Source of the DNA: Hymenobacter taeanensis
GTDB lineage: Bacteria; Bacteroidota; Bacteroidia; Cytophagales; Hymenobacteraceae
Reading direction: 5' to 3'
Length of the DNA: 64,000 nucleotides
Assembly: GCF_013137895.1 (NCBI RefSeq)
Contig: NZ_CP053538.1
Span: forward strand, 2,573,001 to 2,637,000
Position numbers and translations under genes: made by a program. Under the pieces are notes generated by a model, which worked only from the letters and a program-made list of their open reading frames with translations, did not search any database and was not told the DNA's origin. Positions 63,617 to 64,000 of this stretch are shown piece by piece (the first letter of the stretch is position 1; every line of letters starts with the position of its first letter).

Positions 63617-64000
63617 ATTTGTCGGCCTGCATCTGGCCTTTCAGAGCACGTGGGATGGTTACGGTGGCGATAGGAGCCAACGAGTTGGTGAGGATGGTGT
63701 AACCTTTAGGCTCAACCTTGTTCACCTTCACTGATTTACCTAGCTCCAGGTCCGAGATGTTTACTTCTACGGAATCGGGCAGGTTCTCAGGAGTAGCCTT
63801 CACTTTCAGCTTACGCAGCTTGCTAACCAGCTTGCCACCAGCCAGAACGCCGGGCGAAACGCCAACGAACTTAACGGGAACGTCCATTTTCACTTCTTTG
63901 CCATCCTGCAGCTCCAGGAAGTCAACGTGCAACAGCATTTCGTTTACGGGGTGGAACTGAGCGTCCTGCACGATAGCGCGACGGATGTCGCCTTCGATGT
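63615..64000 (-). CDS. rplY: 50S ribosomal protein L25/Ctc, N-terminus outside window
   Basis: C-terminal about 128 codons only; the frame is open to the window edge (EGDIRRAIVQDAQFHPVNEM). HPVNEMLLHVDFLEL is the end of the 5S rRNA-binding domain, and the TL5/CTC beta domain (VPVKFVGVSPGVLAGG; LPDSVEVNISDLELG) follows. The longer two-domain form, not the short E. coli type. Start lies beyond 64000. Confidence 0.95.
   Translation of the reverse strand, partial: IEGDIRRAIVQDAQFHPVNEMLLHVDFLELQDGKEVKMDVPVKFVGVSPGVLAGGKLVSKLRKLKVKATPENLPDSVEVNISDLELGKSVKVNKVEPKGYTILTNSLAPIATVTIPRALKGQMQADK

Noticed and set aside
1..64000. tRNA genes, rRNA, CRISPR arrays, insertion-sequence transposases, phage genes
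   Set aside because: No T-loop-like GGTTCGAAT context with a cloverleaf, no regularly spaced identical repeats, and no transposase or phage motifs were seen. The palindromic repeats are short and non-coding.

Overview
The window looks like a chromosomal segment of an aerobic Bacteroidota bacterium, most likely a Hymenobacter-type member of the Cytophagales. This is inferred from: a secreted subtilase with a type IX secretion (T9SS) C-terminal sorting domain; a TonB-dependent receptor with a carboxypeptidase-regulatory-like N-terminal domain; promoter -7 boxes near the Bacteroidota form TAnnTTTG; almost no Shine-Dalgarno sequences; lipoprotein-rich envelope genes; and moderately high GC. No rRNA, tRNA, CRISPR array, insertion sequence or prophage was seen. 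Most genes are core or envelope functions, so this is mainly an ordinary chromosomal region with a few unusual neighbourhoods.

Layout. 0-15 kb is an envelope block: a TolC-like efflux protein, PBP1C (pbpC), a subtilase with three S-layer-homology-like repeats and a T9SS tail, a two-domain chagasin-like protease inhibitor, a 1855-residue thioester alpha-2-macroglobulin lipoprotein, and an AT-rich lipoprotein. 15-24 kb is metabolic: an RBBP9-type hydrolase, proA-proB, an M28 peptidase, a LysR regulator with a threonine synthase-like enzyme, and an ammonium transporter. 23.7-27.5 kb is a three-gene operon: a TPR/AAA+ ATPase and two paralogous TPR membrane proteins. 27.8-34.5 kb holds a ZIP transporter, DUF167, a small TM2-like protein, endonuclease III, a secreted protein that appears frameshifted, a hybrid-free sensor kinase with a single-domain response regulator, and a SpoU methyltransferase. 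34.5-38.3 kb is gene-poor. 38.3-47.5 kb holds DUF2071, a TonB receptor, nagA, acyP, typA, a lipoprotein MsrB and DUF3050. 47.4-59.6 kb is a potassium module transcribed leftwards: a 31-residue micro-ORF, kdpF, kdpA, kdpB, kdpC, an outer-membrane porin, a truncated KdpD and a separate PAS histidine kinase. A TlpA-like protein and a sigma-54 response regulator lie just upstream. 59.7-64 kb holds a basic histone-H1-like protein, metG, pth and the end of rplY.

The window also carries at least four families of palindromic intergenic repeats. Several exactly fill the space between stop codons of convergent genes. The heptamer GGCCTAG/CTAGGCC is scattered through genes and spacers at a density that looks far above chance, reminiscent of HIP1 or DNA-uptake motifs.

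The most interesting points are the protease/inhibitor/macroglobulin cluster, the rebuilt Kdp sensory system with a porin and micro-ORFs, the TPR-AAA+ operon, the repeat families and the GGCCTAG motif. All functional assignments come from reading motifs by eye; no database search was possible.
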